From assembly GCA_002430125.1 (NCBI GenBank), contig DJBQ01000065.1, forward strand, positions 1 through 11,038: 11,038 nt of DNA. The letters run 5' to 3'. The notes below the pieces were generated by a model that made no database searches, had not been told where the DNA came from, and saw only the letters and a program-made list of their open reading frames with translations. This stretch comes from Rhodobacterales bacterium UBA5972 (GTDB taxonomy: Bacteria > Pseudomonadota > Alphaproteobacteria > Rhodobacterales > Rhodobacteraceae). Below are positions 1 through 7,380 of this stretch, piece by piece (within the stretch, counting starts at the first letter, position 1; each line of letters opens with the position of its first letter). The translations under genes were made by a program, and so were the position numbers.

Positions 1-85
1 TCGCCCGGCTCACCGGCGCGATCCGCGAGGGCCGCGTTTTATCGCGCAAGAGCCCCGCCACCCCTTCGCGCATAAAGCGTTCCTG
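1..85 (-). mobile_element. IS630-family transposase fragment (internal piece, truncated both sides)
   Basis: The minus strand, read from position 85 down to the window edge, is open for 28 codons and begins QERFMREGVAGLLRDKTRPS. This matches my memory of the segment after the N-terminal helix-turn-helix in IS630-family transposases, where WRWQ-RF-x-x-x-G-V-x-G-LLRDKTRP is typical. The frame stays open upstream of codon 85, but the residues there no longer match: the family's WRW before QERF is absent. The N-terminus is therefore missing at this junction, and the catalytic DDE domain would lie beyond the left edge. High G+C at third codon positions supports real coding on this strand. No terminal inverted repeat is visible at 85/86, so this looks like a deletion or recombination scar rather than a clean insertion. 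The family call is from recall and is fairly sure; the exact end is uncertain by a few bases. Confidence 0.72.
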
Positions 86-340
86 CGCGGATTGGTGGCC
101 GCGGGGTTAGGCGTGGCGGCGATTCCACGCAGCTTGGTTGCAAAAGACCTTCAAGCCGGTTCGCTGGTGCAGGTTTTACCCGATCTGGACCTTTGGGCGC
201 CCGGAATTTTTGCCGTCTGGCCAGACAATGTAGCCCCTGAAAGCCTGGTATTGCGGTTTGTGCATTTCATGGCGGACCAGATGAAAATGGCCGGGCAGAC
301 GCAGCTATCCCAAAAGAACGCCAGATCTGCCCAGACTTGA
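86..340 (+). pseudogene. LysR-type transcriptional regulator, 3' remnant
   Basis: The plus strand encodes about 84 residues ending at TGA 338-340. They match the C-terminal end of a LysR effector-binding domain: a GLVAAGLGVAAIPRSLV segment (the usual 'aGlGia-lP' motif), then an 'L-x-x-G-x-L-V-x-V-L-P-D-L' strand and a final helix (residues resembling VLRFVHFMADQ). A full regulator of this family has about 300 residues with an N-terminal winged helix; here that and most of the sensor domain are missing. The frame stays open to position 2, but the bases before ~86 are better explained as IS630 transposase on the other strand. The gene therefore seems cut at that junction. A TTG at 92 could be read as a start but would give only an 82-residue scrap with no DNA-binding domain. 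It converges tail-to-tail with amtB, with 19 bp between the stops. Its target is unknown. Confidence 0.7.
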
Positions 341-359
341 AACCTGAAATCCGGCTCGA

Positions 360-1538
360 TTACGAATTCAATTGATACGCCTGTTCGCCGTGGCTGGTCA
401 GATCAAGGCCTTCAAATTCGCCTTGCTGACTGATGCGAATGGGGGTGAGCATCGCCACCAATTTGACAAGAACAAAGCTCGCAATCACAGTGAACGTGCC
501 GACGATGACCAATGATCCCAACTGCGCCGCATAGCTGCCAACGCCCAGTACGGCGATCATGATGGTGCCAAATATCCCACCAATTCCGTGCACTGCGAAA
601 ACATCCAGCGTGTCATCAATTTTCAAGCGGTTCTTGATGATGGAACAAGCTTCCTGACACAGGATACCCGCGACCCCACCGATCAGCAGTGCCGCTATTG
701 GCCCGACAAAACCCGATGCCGGCGTGATTGACGCCAATCCGGCAATCGCGCCAGTGACAAGCCCGATCAGCGAGGTTTTTCCGTACTTAAACCGCTCCCA
801 TGCGGCCCATGTCAATGAAGCGGTGGCCGCCGAAATATGCGTGACGGCAATCGCCATTGCTGCCCCACCGTCGGCTGCAAGTTGCGAGCCACCATTAAAG
901 CCAAACCAGCCAACCCACAACATCGCGGCCCCAATCGCCACAAGGCCGGGATTGTGCGGCGGTTTGGTCTTGTCTTTTCGGGGGCCTAAAACAAAGGCAA
1001 CCACCAAGGCAGCCAAGCCAGCGGTTTCATGAACCACGATGCCGCCCGCGAAATCTTTCACACCCATTGCGCCGAAAATACCACCATCAGACAACATGCC
1101 GCCGCCCCAAATCCAATGGGCAACCGGCGCGTAAACCAGCAGCATCCATAGGCCCGAGAACCCGATAACAAACCCAAAGCCAACCCGTTCGACATAGGCA
1201 CCAACAATCAGGGCTGGGGTGATAATCGCAAAGGTCATTTGAAATGCAAAGAACAACACCTCGGGCAAGGTGCCCTTGAGGGTTTGGGCATCAATTCCCA
1301 GCAGGAAAGCCTTGCCGATGCCGCCCCAATAGGCATTGCCGTCGCCGAAAGCGATGGAATAGCCGAGTGCCAGCCAAAGCACGCTCATCAAGGCAGCAAT
1401 CGCAAAGCATTGCATGAAAACCGACAGAACATTTCGCGCCCGCACCAACCCGCCGTAAAACAAGGCAAGTCCGGGAAGGGTCATAAATAATACAAGGGCG
1501 GTTGCCGCCATTATCCAAGCCGTATCTGCACCGTTCAT
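360..1538 (-). CDS. amtB: Ammonium channel/transporter AmtB
   Basis: Amt/MEP/Rh-family inner-membrane channel that takes up ammonium when nitrogen is scarce. The 392-residue product begins in the first membrane segment (ADTAW, then LPGLALFYGGLVR) and is hydrophobic throughout, as expected for about 11 helices. The twin pore histidines are visible at His141 (APVAHWIWGGG) and His317 (DVFAVHGIGG). The family signature KDFAGGIVVH is at 161-170, and the conserved cytosolic tail that contacts PII protein (GLDLTSHGEQAY) is at 378-389. I chose the ATG at 1538 because AGGGA lies 8 nt upstream and homology begins there. A longer frame from 1667 would start inside the sigma-54 promoter. No separate signal peptide is apparent, unlike E. 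coli AmtB. It lies 189 bp downstream of cinA on the same strand with its own promoter. The usual partner glnK is absent from both sides, although the PII-binding tail is kept, so a PII protein must be encoded elsewhere. Confidence 0.95.
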   Translation of the reverse strand: MNGADTAWIMAATALVLFMTLPGLALFYGGLVRARNVLSVFMQCFAIAALMSVLWLALGYSIAFGDGNAYWGGIGKAFLLGIDAQTLKGTLPEVLFFAFQMTFAIITPALIVGAYVERVGFGFVIGFSGLWMLLVYAPVAHWIWGGGMLSDGGIFGAMGVKDFAGGIVVHETAGLAALVVAFVLGPRKDKTKPPHNPGLVAIGAAMLWVGWFGFNGGSQLAADGGAAMAIAVTHISAATASLTWAAWERFKYGKTSLIGLVTGAIAGLASITPASGFVGPIAALLIGGVAGILCQEACSIIKNRLKIDDTLDVFAVHGIGGIFGTIMIAVLGVGSYAAQLGSLVIVGTFTVIASFVLVKLVAMLTPIRISQQGEFEGLDLTSHGEQAYQLNS

Positions 1539-1658
1539 TGCACTATCCCTGCTGATTTGTACCACTGGTCGTTTGAAAGCGGCTTGCGTGCAGCATGTAA
1601 AAGGCGGGTTGGTCTTAGCGGGCAAAAAGGCTAGCTGTCGGTAGGTATTTGCAGGAAA

Positions 1659-1675
1659 TGCAGGCAATGTGCCAA
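1659..1675 (-). promoter_or_regulatory. Sigma-54 (-24/-12) promoter for amtB
   Basis: On the minus strand this reads TTGGCACATTGCCTGCA, against the RpoN consensus YTGGCACGRNNNTTGCW. The whole -24 box (TTGGCAC) is perfect, the invariant GG and GC are at the right spacing, and the -12 box is CTGC instead of TTGC. Transcription would start near 1649, giving a leader of about 110 nt to the amtB ATG at 1538. The location upstream of an ammonium channel fits nitrogen-limited expression. I cannot exclude chance, but a full -24 box with correct spacing in front of this gene is unlikely to be random. Confidence 0.7.
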
Positions 1676-1690
1676 AATATTGAGCGATTG

Positions 1691-1729
1691 AAGAATTTTT
1701 CGCCTGCTCAAGTTTCAGGCAAAAATCTT
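1691..1729. repeat. Imperfect dyad upstream of the amtB promoter, possible activator site
   Basis: Arms GCCTG (1702-1706) and CAGGC (1716-1720) flank a 9-base spacer. The symmetry extends outward through T-run/A-run flanks, AAGAATTTTTC on the left and AAAAATCTT on the right, with a single-base bulge. The centre is about 60 bp upstream of the predicted amtB start site. The T-rich left arm and A-rich right arm are the reverse of an intrinsic terminator, so a protein-binding dyad (an enhancer-binding activator) is the better guess. It does not match the enteric NtrC consensus TGCACC-N-GGTGCA. The right end overlaps the last codon and stop of cinA. Confidence 0.4.
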
Positions 1730-2207
1730 AGGATTGCGGCGTTAAAGCGCGCAGCAAAACCAAAAGCGCATGTTCGACCGAGGCGTTTCGCACTCGGCTG
1801 CGGCCTATTGCTCCAAATTCGACGGTCTCGGTGGTCGCGCTAGATTTGGTGGCAACGCCGAAACACACCCGGCCTTCCGGTTTGTGTTCGCTGGCGCCTG
1901 GGCCTGCAATTCCGGTGATTGAAACCGCTAGATCAACCCCGGCGTCAATTAACGCACCTTTCGCCATTTCAACAGCCGTTTCCTCAGAAACCGCGCCGTA
2001 GGAGGCCAATGTGTCTTGCTGAACCCGCAAAAGTCGCATCTTGGCCGTGTTGGAATAGGTGACATAACCACATTCAAACACGTCCGACGAGCCGGCGATT
2101 TCGGTTAGCGCGCCTGCCAATAAACCACCTGTGCAACTTTCAGCAACAGCGATGCGCCAACCGCGTTCGCGCCCCAAGGTTAAGATTTGTTGGGCGCGCG
2201 ACATCAT
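1728..2207 (-). CDS. CinA C-terminal-domain protein (PncC-type nicotinamide mononucleotide deamidase)
   Basis: Predicted amidohydrolase that converts nicotinamide mononucleotide to nicotinate mononucleotide plus ammonia in pyridine-nucleotide recycling. The 159-residue product is the stand-alone C-terminal domain of CinA; the N-terminal molybdopterin-binding-like domain of long CinA proteins is absent, as is usual for the short PncC form. Visible motifs are AESCTGG near residues 22-28, carrying the conserved serine and the glycine pair, GYVTYSN near 47-53, and SITGIAGPG near 96-104. The C-terminal helix reads VRNASVEHALLVLL. The start is an ATGATG doublet at 2207-2202. The first ATG overlaps the pgpA TGA by four bases, so translation is probably coupled, and no strong ribosome-binding site is seen. 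It is the last gene of the ispDF-pgpA-cinA set. The family is certain; the substrate is inferred from the family. Confidence 0.9.
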   Translation of the reverse strand: MMSRAQQILTLGRERGWRIAVAESCTGGLLAGALTEIAGSSDVFECGYVTYSNTAKMRLLRVQQDTLASYGAVSEETAVEMAKGALIDAGVDLAVSITGIAGPGASEHKPEGRVCFGVATKSSATTETVEFGAIGRSRVRNASVEHALLVLLRALTPQS

Positions 2208-2695
2208 AAGGCACCACTATGGGCATACCAGGCGAGGGCGGATACGCAGATCGCTGCCAAAACTCCGGCTAGAACATCGTCAAGCATCACCCCAAGGGCC
2301 GTTGTTTTTTTGTCGGCCCAGGACACCGGCCAAGGTTTCAGGATGTCAAAGAACCGGAACAGAATAAACGCCGCGATCCAGCCGGGATAGGGGAAAATCG
2401 CCGGATCAACACCCGCGTGCCACAGACCGGCGGACAAGGGCCAAAGCGCGATCCATTGGCCGACAACTTCGTCAATGACAATGGCCGAAGGATCGTGATC
2501 CGATCGGCCCCAGGTTGCTGTGAAGGTTGCCAGCCAGCCGATCAGAAACACCAGAACGGTGAGCGCAAAAAACACTGGAAATCCGCAATAACGATGCAAT
2601 AAATAAGCCATTGGTAAGGCGGCCAAAGACCCGAACGTGCCCGGCGCCCAAGGCAAGCGGCCGACATAGAACACGGTTGTGATCAGATTGCTCAT
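2204..2695 (-). CDS. pgpA: Phosphatidylglycerophosphatase A
   Basis: Inner-membrane phosphatase that removes phosphate from phosphatidylglycerol phosphate to make phosphatidylglycerol. The 163-residue length is typical. The family motifs appear in order: [13 protein letters not shown] at 12-24, IDEVVGQW at 74-81, [11 protein letters not shown] at 113-123 and [10 protein letters not shown] at 135-144, with the acidic residues that bind the metal. Hydrophobic membrane segments lie near 22-35, 40-60, 105-117 and 140-157. The ATG at 2695 overlaps the ispDF stop as ATGA, and its own TGA overlaps the cinA start the same way, so the gene is translated within a tightly coupled operon. No separate promoter is seen. 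Confidence 0.95.
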   Translation of the reverse strand: MSNLITTVFYVGRLPWAPGTFGSLAALPMAYLLHRYCGFPVFFALTVLVFLIGWLATFTATWGRSDHDPSAIVIDEVVGQWIALWPLSAGLWHAGVDPAIFPYPGWIAAFILFRFFDILKPWPVSWADKKTTALGVMLDDVLAGVLAAICVSALAWYAHSGAL

Positions 2696-3831
2696 GCTTT
2701 CACCAATGTTGCAGTGGCCATTGCCGCGATGCCTTCGCGTCGACCGGTAAAGCCCAGGCCCTCGGATGTTGTGGCTTTGACCGAAACCCGGGTTACATCA
2801 ATCGCTAGAATCTCTGCCAATCGGGCCTTCATCACCCCGGCATGCGGTCCGATTTTCGGTAGCTCGCAGATGATCGTGACGTCCACATGCGTGATCACAA
2901 AGCCTGATTTTAAAGCTATTTCAGTGGCATGCGCCAGAAAAACCGAAGATGCCGCGCCTTGCCATTGTGGATCAGAAGGTGGAAACCATTGTCCGATATC
3001 CCCTTGCCCCAACCCGCCATAAATCGCGTCAGTCAGCGCGTGCATTGCGACATCCGCATCGGAATGACCTTTCAAGGCCGCCGTGTGGGGAATTTCGACA
3101 CCACATAGAACAACCTTATCGCCCGTTTCAAAAGCATGAACATCAAATCCGTTGCCTGTGCGTATATCCATTGTCTTGCGTAAAATCCGTTCGGCCCGTA
3201 CGAAATCGCCGGGGGTGGTAATCTTTATGTTATCCTCGTCGCCCGGCACAATCGCAACTGCAATTCCGGCGTTGCGGGCTACTTCGACATCATCTGCCGC
3301 AGCACCTATATGTGATTGATGGGCTGCCAGAATTACCTTGAAATGAAACCCTTGCGGGGTTTGCGCGCGAAACAGATCGCGACGATCTTGCGTGCCGATA
3401 ACAAGGTCGTTTCCCCCACGCCAAAGTGCGTCGGTTACGGGCAGCGCGGGGGCCGCGGCTTGGTGGGTTTTGAGTGCAGTAATAACCCGGTCAATTGTAT
3501 CCGGCCTCACACAGGGCCGCGCAACATCATGGATCAGCACGTTTTTTGGAGGGTTGGCAGAAAGTACCCGCAATCCATTTAACACCGAGGTTGATCGGTC
3601 TGCTCCACCTTCGGTCAAAATAAGGGATTTGGCCAGAACATAGTCTGCAAAGCCAGCGATTTCATCGGGGGGCAGCACCAACACGATCCGGTCAATCGCC
3701 GGATGCGCCGCGAAACACTGCAATGATAAATCAACCGCCCGCGCACCGGCCAATGGCCTGAACTGCTTGGCTAAACCGCCGCCTGCGCGCAAACCACGTC
3801 CGGCGGCAACAATTACGGCGGCAGTGCTCAC
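2692..3831 (-). CDS. ispDF: Bifunctional IspD/IspF of the MEP isoprenoid pathway
   Basis: Fusion of two non-consecutive MEP-pathway enzymes. Residues 1-220 form 2-C-methyl-D-erythritol 4-phosphate cytidylyltransferase (IspD): nucleotide loop AAGRGLRAG with KQF near the N-terminus, [26 protein letters not shown], and GDEDNIKIT before the linker. Residues 221-379 form 2-C-methyl-D-erythritol 2,4-cyclodiphosphate synthase (IspF): metal-binding DVHAF and [16 protein letters not shown], then [18 protein letters not shown] at the end. The fused form is common in alphaproteobacteria. The intermediate kinase IspE is not in the window. I chose GTG 3831 because AAGGAA lies 7 nt upstream and IspD homology begins directly with [12 protein letters not shown]. 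The longer ATG frame from 3909 would begin upstream of the predicted promoter's start site. It is the first gene of the operon, transcribed divergently from dusB. Confidence 0.96.
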   Translation of the reverse strand: MSTAAVIVAAGRGLRAGGGLAKQFRPLAGARAVDLSLQCFAAHPAIDRIVLVLPPDEIAGFADYVLAKSLILTEGGADRSTSVLNGLRVLSANPPKNVLIHDVARPCVRPDTIDRVITALKTHQAAAPALPVTDALWRGGNDLVIGTQDRRDLFRAQTPQGFHFKVILAAHQSHIGAAADDVEVARNAGIAVAIVPGDEDNIKITTPGDFVRAERILRKTMDIRTGNGFDVHAFETGDKVVLCGVEIPHTAALKGHSDADVAMHALTDAIYGGLGQGDIGQWFPPSDPQWQGAASSVFLAHATEIALKSGFVITHVDVTIICELPKIGPHAGVMKARLAEILAIDVTRVSVKATTSEGLGFTGRREGIAAMATATLVKA

Positions 3832-3860
3832 AAGCGGGTTCCTTTGGTGGCTTTTAGGTG

Positions 3861-3889
3861 TTTTTAGGCGGCTGATAAGCCGGACGCAA
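3861..3889 (-). promoter_or_regulatory. Candidate sigma-70 promoter for ispDF-pgpA-cinA
   Basis: On the minus strand, TTGCGT (3884-3889) and TAAAAA (3861-3866) are separated by exactly 17 bases. The predicted start is near 3854, leaving a leader of about 23 nt that contains the AAGGAA ribosome-binding site of ispDF. The boxes are weak on their own. The call rests on spacing, position and symmetry with the dusB promoter. Confidence 0.45.
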
Positions 3890-3902
3890 CGTGAAAGCCG
3901 CA

Positions 3903-3931
3903 TTGCCAAGTTGCACAGATACGCCTAAAAC
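3903..3931 (+). promoter_or_regulatory. Candidate sigma-70 promoter for dusB-ntrB-ntrC
   Basis: TTGCCA (3903-3908; 5/6 to TTGACA) and TAAAAC (3926-3931; 4/6 to TATAAT) are 17 bases apart. The start would be near 3938, giving a leader of about 22 nt with AAGGA just before the dusB ATG at 3960. The -10 box sits in CGCCTAAAA, which is the inverted copy of the element at the divergent ispDF promoter. No -24/-12 element is seen. Confidence 0.5.
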
Positions 3932-3959
3932 CCAGCTAAACCGCACAAGGATTAAGCAG

Positions 3960-4946
3960 ATGACCATCAAACTGGCGGATTTGACGCTTGATCCGCCCGT
4001 TTTTCTTGCACCACTGGCTGGAATCACCGATTTGCCATTCAGGACAATGGTGAAAAATTTTGGCGCAGGACTGGTGGTTTCTGAAATGATTGCAAGTCAA
4101 GAACTGGTTCAGGCAAGACCTTCGGCCCGCGCAAAGGCCGAACTTGGCCTGTCAGTCGAGGGAACGGCTGTGCAAATCGCTGGCCGCGAGGCATATTGGA
4201 TGGCCGAGTGTGCGCGCATGGTGGCCGCTAATGGTGCCAAGATCATTGACATCAATATGGGCTGCCCCGCCAAGAAAGTCACAAGCGGCTATTCAGGTTC
4301 GGCTCTGCTTAAAGATCTCGATCACGCCCTAACCCTGATCGAGGCGGTCGTTGCCGCAGTGGACGTCCCCGTTACCCTGAAAACCCGCTTGGGTTGGGAC
4401 GACGACCTGATGAATGCCGGCGACTTGGCGATAAGGGCAGAACAGGCCGGAATCGCGATGTTGACGCTGCACGGGCGCACAAGGTGCCAGTTTTACAAAG
4501 GTCAGGCAGATTGGCGCGCAATTGGCCGGGTGCGTGCACGGGTAAACATTCCGGTTATTGCTAATGGCGATATTTGTGACATCCCATCCGCCAGACAGGC
4601 GCTTGATCAATCCGGTGCTGCAGGCGTGATGATTGGCCGTGGCGCCCAAGGTGCCCCTTGGAAATTGGCAAAAATCGCTGCCGAAATCTATGGAACACCG
4701 ATGCCAATGATCCCAGAGGGTGATGGTTTGGCAGATCTGATTCTAGCGCATTACCAAAGTATCTTGGGGTTTTATGGTCGCGACCTTGGCCTGAAAAACG
4801 CCCGCAAACATCTGGGTTGGTACATGGATGGCCTTACAATCAACAAAACTGAACGCAGCGCGGTTTTGACGGCGACGGACCCTAAAGTGGTTCACCAACT
4901 GATCCGCCGCTATTGTCAGCAACCGGCGATCGGTTATGCCGCATGA
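3960..4946 (+). CDS. dusB: tRNA-dihydrouridine synthase DusB (NifR3)
   Basis: FMN- and NADPH-dependent enzyme that reduces uridine to dihydrouridine in the tRNA D-loop. The 328-residue product is a TIM barrel. It shows the N-terminal FMN-binding PLAGITDLPFR (18-28), the catalytic-cysteine segment INMGCPAKKV with Cys102, HGRTRCQFYKGQADW, IPVIANGDI, and the phosphate-binding GVMIGRGAQGAPW. The small helical tRNA-binding domain follows. The start at ATG 3960 has AAGGA 8 nt upstream; an in-frame upstream GTG at 3891 would precede the predicted promoter and is rejected. The TGA overlaps the ntrB ATG (ATGA). In R. capsulatus the same gene (nifR3) heads the ntrBC operon, and E. coli dusB heads the operon with fis, so it commonly leads regulatory genes. 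Its link to nitrogen control is positional only. Confidence 0.95.
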   Translation: MTIKLADLTLDPPVFLAPLAGITDLPFRTMVKNFGAGLVVSEMIASQELVQARPSARAKAELGLSVEGTAVQIAGREAYWMAECARMVAANGAKIIDINMGCPAKKVTSGYSGSALLKDLDHALTLIEAVVAAVDVPVTLKTRLGWDDDLMNAGDLAIRAEQAGIAMLTLHGRTRCQFYKGQADWRAIGRVRARVNIPVIANGDICDIPSARQALDQSGAAGVMIGRGAQGAPWKLAKIAAEIYGTPMPMIPEGDGLADLILAHYQSILGFYGRDLGLKNARKHLGWYMDGLTINKTERSAVLTATDPKVVHQLIRRYCQQPAIGYAA

Positions 4947-6019
4947 CGCCAACCGGCCAAGATGAAATCTGGTCAGCCCTGCCAATGCCGGGTGTGTTGG
5001 TTGACGCGGCGAACTGCATTACTGCGGTGACGCCGGCTGGTGAAGTGTTCCTGAATGTGGCGTCCAAGGCGCTTGAAGGGCGCGAGTTGCGTTCAGTATT
5101 GCGATTGAATGTTAATCTGGCCGACAGTATCGCACGTGTTCGCGAGGGGCGTTCGGCCTTGTTCCACCGCGATGTCCAACTGGACCGCGACGGGCAGGGC
5201 ATAATCTTGTGTGATCTTCAGATTGCACCGGTCAGCGTCGATCCTGACGTGATGATGGTCCTTTTGCACCCACGGCAGATCGCTGGCAAGCTTGGGCGCG
5301 CGGAGCATTTGAAATCAGTCACCAAAACCGCGATTGGTCTGGCCGATATGCTGGCGCATGAAATCAAGAACCCTTTGGCGGGCATCGCTGGTGCGGCGCA
5401 ACTTTTGGCTATGAACCTCAGCGCGCAAGATCAGGAAATGACTGACTTGATCTTGCAGGAAACCCGCAGAATTGTCGCGCTTTTGCAGCAGGTTGAACAG
5501 TTTGGCGATCTCAGGCCGCCGAAATTGCGGCCGATAAACGTGCATGATCTGCTGGAACGCGCCCGTAAAAGTGCGAGCCTTGGCGCCGCTGCCCATATGC
5601 GATTTTTTGACGATTACGACCCTTCTTTGCCAAACTCGATGGGGGATGCTGATCAATTGCTTCAGGTTTTCGCCAATCTTTTCGCCAATGCGGCACAAGC
5701 TGGCGGCGATGGTGGCAGAATTACTATTCGCACCTATTTTGAACAAGGTCTCAGGCTGTCATCTGGTCGGGGTGATCTGGCAGTTCCATTGCAGATCGAG
5801 GTGATTGATGACGGTCCGGGCATTCCCGAGGCCCTTGCCGACAGCGTGTTTGACCCCTTTGTTAGCACCCGAGAAAATGGCACCGGTCTGGGGCTGGCGC
5901 TGGTCAGTAAGATTATCACTGAACATAACGGCACAATTGTGCTGACAAGCAAACCCGGACGGACGAGTTTTCGGATATCCCTGCCGATTGCGCCCAAAAA
6001 TGCAGGAGAGACAATCTGA
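4943..6019 (+). CDS. ntrB: Nitrogen regulation sensor histidine kinase NtrB (GlnL)
   Basis: Cytoplasmic kinase/phosphatase that sets NtrC phosphorylation according to nitrogen status relayed by PII proteins. The product has 358 residues and no membrane segments. A PAS-like domain covers about 8-115. The dimerisation/phosphoacceptor helix has His139 in [12 protein letters not shown], and an ATP-binding domain follows. Its N-box is [11 protein letters not shown], its G1 box is IDDGPGIP, and its F/G2 region is [20 protein letters not shown] start at ATG 4943, inside the dusB stop (ATGA overlap), rather than at TTG 4913. The stop overlaps the ntrC start by one base (TGATG). This tight packing implies coupled translation and fixed NtrB:NtrC stoichiometry. 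All key kinase residues are present. Confidence 0.95.
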   Translation: MTPTGQDEIWSALPMPGVLVDAANCITAVTPAGEVFLNVASKALEGRELRSVLRLNVNLADSIARVREGRSALFHRDVQLDRDGQGIILCDLQIAPVSVDPDVMMVLLHPRQIAGKLGRAEHLKSVTKTAIGLADMLAHEIKNPLAGIAGAAQLLAMNLSAQDQEMTDLILQETRRIVALLQQVEQFGDLRPPKLRPINVHDLLERARKSASLGAAAHMRFFDDYDPSLPNSMGDADQLLQVFANLFANAAQAGGDGGRITIRTYFEQGLRLSSGRGDLAVPLQIEVIDDGPGIPEALADSVFDPFVSTRENGTGLGLALVSKIITEHNGTIVLTSKPGRTSFRISLPIAPKNAGETI

Positions 6020-7380
6020 TGGATGGAACCGTTTTAATCGCAGACGATGACCGCACAATTCGCACCGTACTAACTCAAGCATTTACCCGCGCCGGTTGTC
6101 GGGTGCACGCAACCGCGTCGTTGAATACTTTGATGCGTTGGGTTGACGAGGGGCGCGGCGATCTGGTGATTTCCGACGTTATAATGCCGGATGGTAATGG
6201 CTTGGAAACGCTGCCTAAAATTGCAAAAATGCGCCCCGGTTTGCCGGTGATTATCATTTCAGCGCAAAACACCATTATGACGGCGATCCAAGCGGCTGAA
6301 GCCGAGGCCTATGACTATCTGCCAAAGCCATTCGACCTGCCCGATCTGATGAAGCGCTCAGCGCGCGCGCTTGATCGCAAGCGTCAACAGGCTCGCCCAC
6401 AGCCAGAAGCCGGCGCGCGCGATGACCTGCCGTTGATCGGTCGCACACCTTTGATGCAGGAAATTTATCGCCTGATCGCGCGGGTGATGAATACTGATTT
6501 ATCGGTTTTGATTGCCGGTGAAAGTGGCACCGGAAAATCACTGATTGCTAAAATTATTCACGACTATAGCGACAGGCGAAGCCTTGCCTTTGTGGTGGCA
6601 GGTGCCGCCGAACTTGAACAACTTGACGCGGTTCATTCGCTTTTGGCGCGTGCCAAAAATGGCACATTGTTGCTTGATGAAATAGGTGATCTGTCGGCCG
6701 AGGCGCAGTCGCGTTTGGTGCGCTCGCTGGATGCTTTGGGTGAAACCGCCCCGCGTCTGATTGCCAGCACCCAGCAAAATCTTGCTGAAGCAGTGGCGGA
6801 CGGCCGGTTTCGCAGTGATTTATTTTATCGCCTGAACGCCGTTTCCCTGAACGTGCCGCCGCTTAGGGCGCGGGTTGACGATATCGTACCGCTGGCGGAA
6901 CATTTTTTATCGCGGCCCGATCGCGACACCAATGAAGCAAAAACACTAAGCAGCGAAGCGGTCGAAAAAATGCGTCATTTCGCATGGCCGGGAAATGTGC
7001 GTCAGTTAGAAAACCTCATTCGCAGGTTGGGCGTAACCTGCCCTGAGGCCGTGATCAGCGGGGCGGATGTCGCAGTCGCTTTGGGGCCGATCGTGAAAAA
7101 TCAACAGGCAATCCGACCCACAAGTACGGAAAAGCTGTCAGAATCAATTGCCAGCCATCTGCGTCGGTATTTTGATTTACATGGCGACGCATTGCCGCCT
7201 TCGGGCCTATATAACCGTATTTTGCGTGAGCTGGAGGTGCCGTTACTTGAAATCGCCCTGGATGCGTCCGGCGGCAATCAGGCGAAATGCGCCGAGTTAC
7301 TGGGCATCAATCGAAATACGCTTAGAAAAAAGGTGATTGATCTGGATATTCACGTGACTCGTCGGCGGAAATTGATGTAA
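6019..7380 (+). CDS. ntrC: Nitrogen response regulator NtrC lacking the GAFTGA loop
   Basis: DNA-binding regulator phosphorylated by NtrB. The 453-residue product has a receiver domain with the acidic pocket ADDD (8-11), phosphoacceptor Asp53 ([12 protein letters not shown]) and LPKPFD. The AAA+ domain has Walker A GESGTGKS at 167-174, Walker [10 protein letters not shown] with Asp220, arginine-finger segment [11 protein letters not shown] and sensor [14 protein letters not shown] Fis-type helix-turn-helix lies near the C-terminus ([21 protein letters not shown]). From the Walker A lysine to Asp220 is 47 residues, against about 63 in E. coli NtrC. The missing piece is the ELFG...GAFTGA loop that contacts sigma-54. 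R. capsulatus NtrC lacks the same motif and is known to work with housekeeping RNA polymerase, so I infer that mode here. AGGAG lies 11 nt before the ATG. Confidence 0.95.
   Translation: MDGTVLIADDDRTIRTVLTQAFTRAGCRVHATASLNTLMRWVDEGRGDLVISDVIMPDGNGLETLPKIAKMRPGLPVIIISAQNTIMTAIQAAEAEAYDYLPKPFDLPDLMKRSARALDRKRQQARPQPEAGARDDLPLIGRTPLMQEIYRLIARVMNTDLSVLIAGESGTGKSLIAKIIHDYSDRRSLAFVVAGAAELEQLDAVHSLLARAKNGTLLLDEIGDLSAEAQSRLVRSLDALGETAPRLIASTQQNLAEAVADGRFRSDLFYRLNAVSLNVPPLRARVDDIVPLAEHFLSRPDRDTNEAKTLSSEAVEKMRHFAWPGNVRQLENLIRRLGVTCPEAVISGADVAVALGPIVKNQQAIRPTSTEKLSESIASHLRRYFDLHGDALPPSGLYNRILRELEVPLLEIALDASGGNQAKCAELLGINRNTLRKKVIDLDIHVTRRRKLM

Noticed and set aside
92..340. A complete 82-residue protein starting at TTG 92
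   Set aside because: The sequence is the tail of a LysR effector domain with no DNA-binding part and no ribosome-binding site, so it is a remnant rather than a small gene.
1539..1667. N-terminal extension of AmtB from the ATG at 1667
   Set aside because: It would start inside the -24/-12 promoter, its 43 residues resemble nothing in the family, and the ATG at 1538 has a ribosome-binding site and matches the family start.
1691..1729. Intrinsic terminator of the cinA operon
   Set aside because: On both strands the T-run precedes and the A-run follows the stem, the reverse of a terminator.
2692..3831. IspD-IspF fusion as a novel architecture
   Set aside because: The bifunctional IspDF is well known in alphaproteobacteria and shows no unusual features here.
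3832..3909. Longer ispDF beginning at ATG 3909
   Set aside because: The extra 26 residues are basic and unlike IspD, they cover the predicted promoter, and GTG 3831 has AAGGAA at ideal spacing.
3891..3959. Longer dusB beginning at GTG 3891
   Set aside because: It overlaps the candidate promoter and adds unrelated residues; ATG 3960 has AAGGA 8 nt upstream and begins with family-like sequence.
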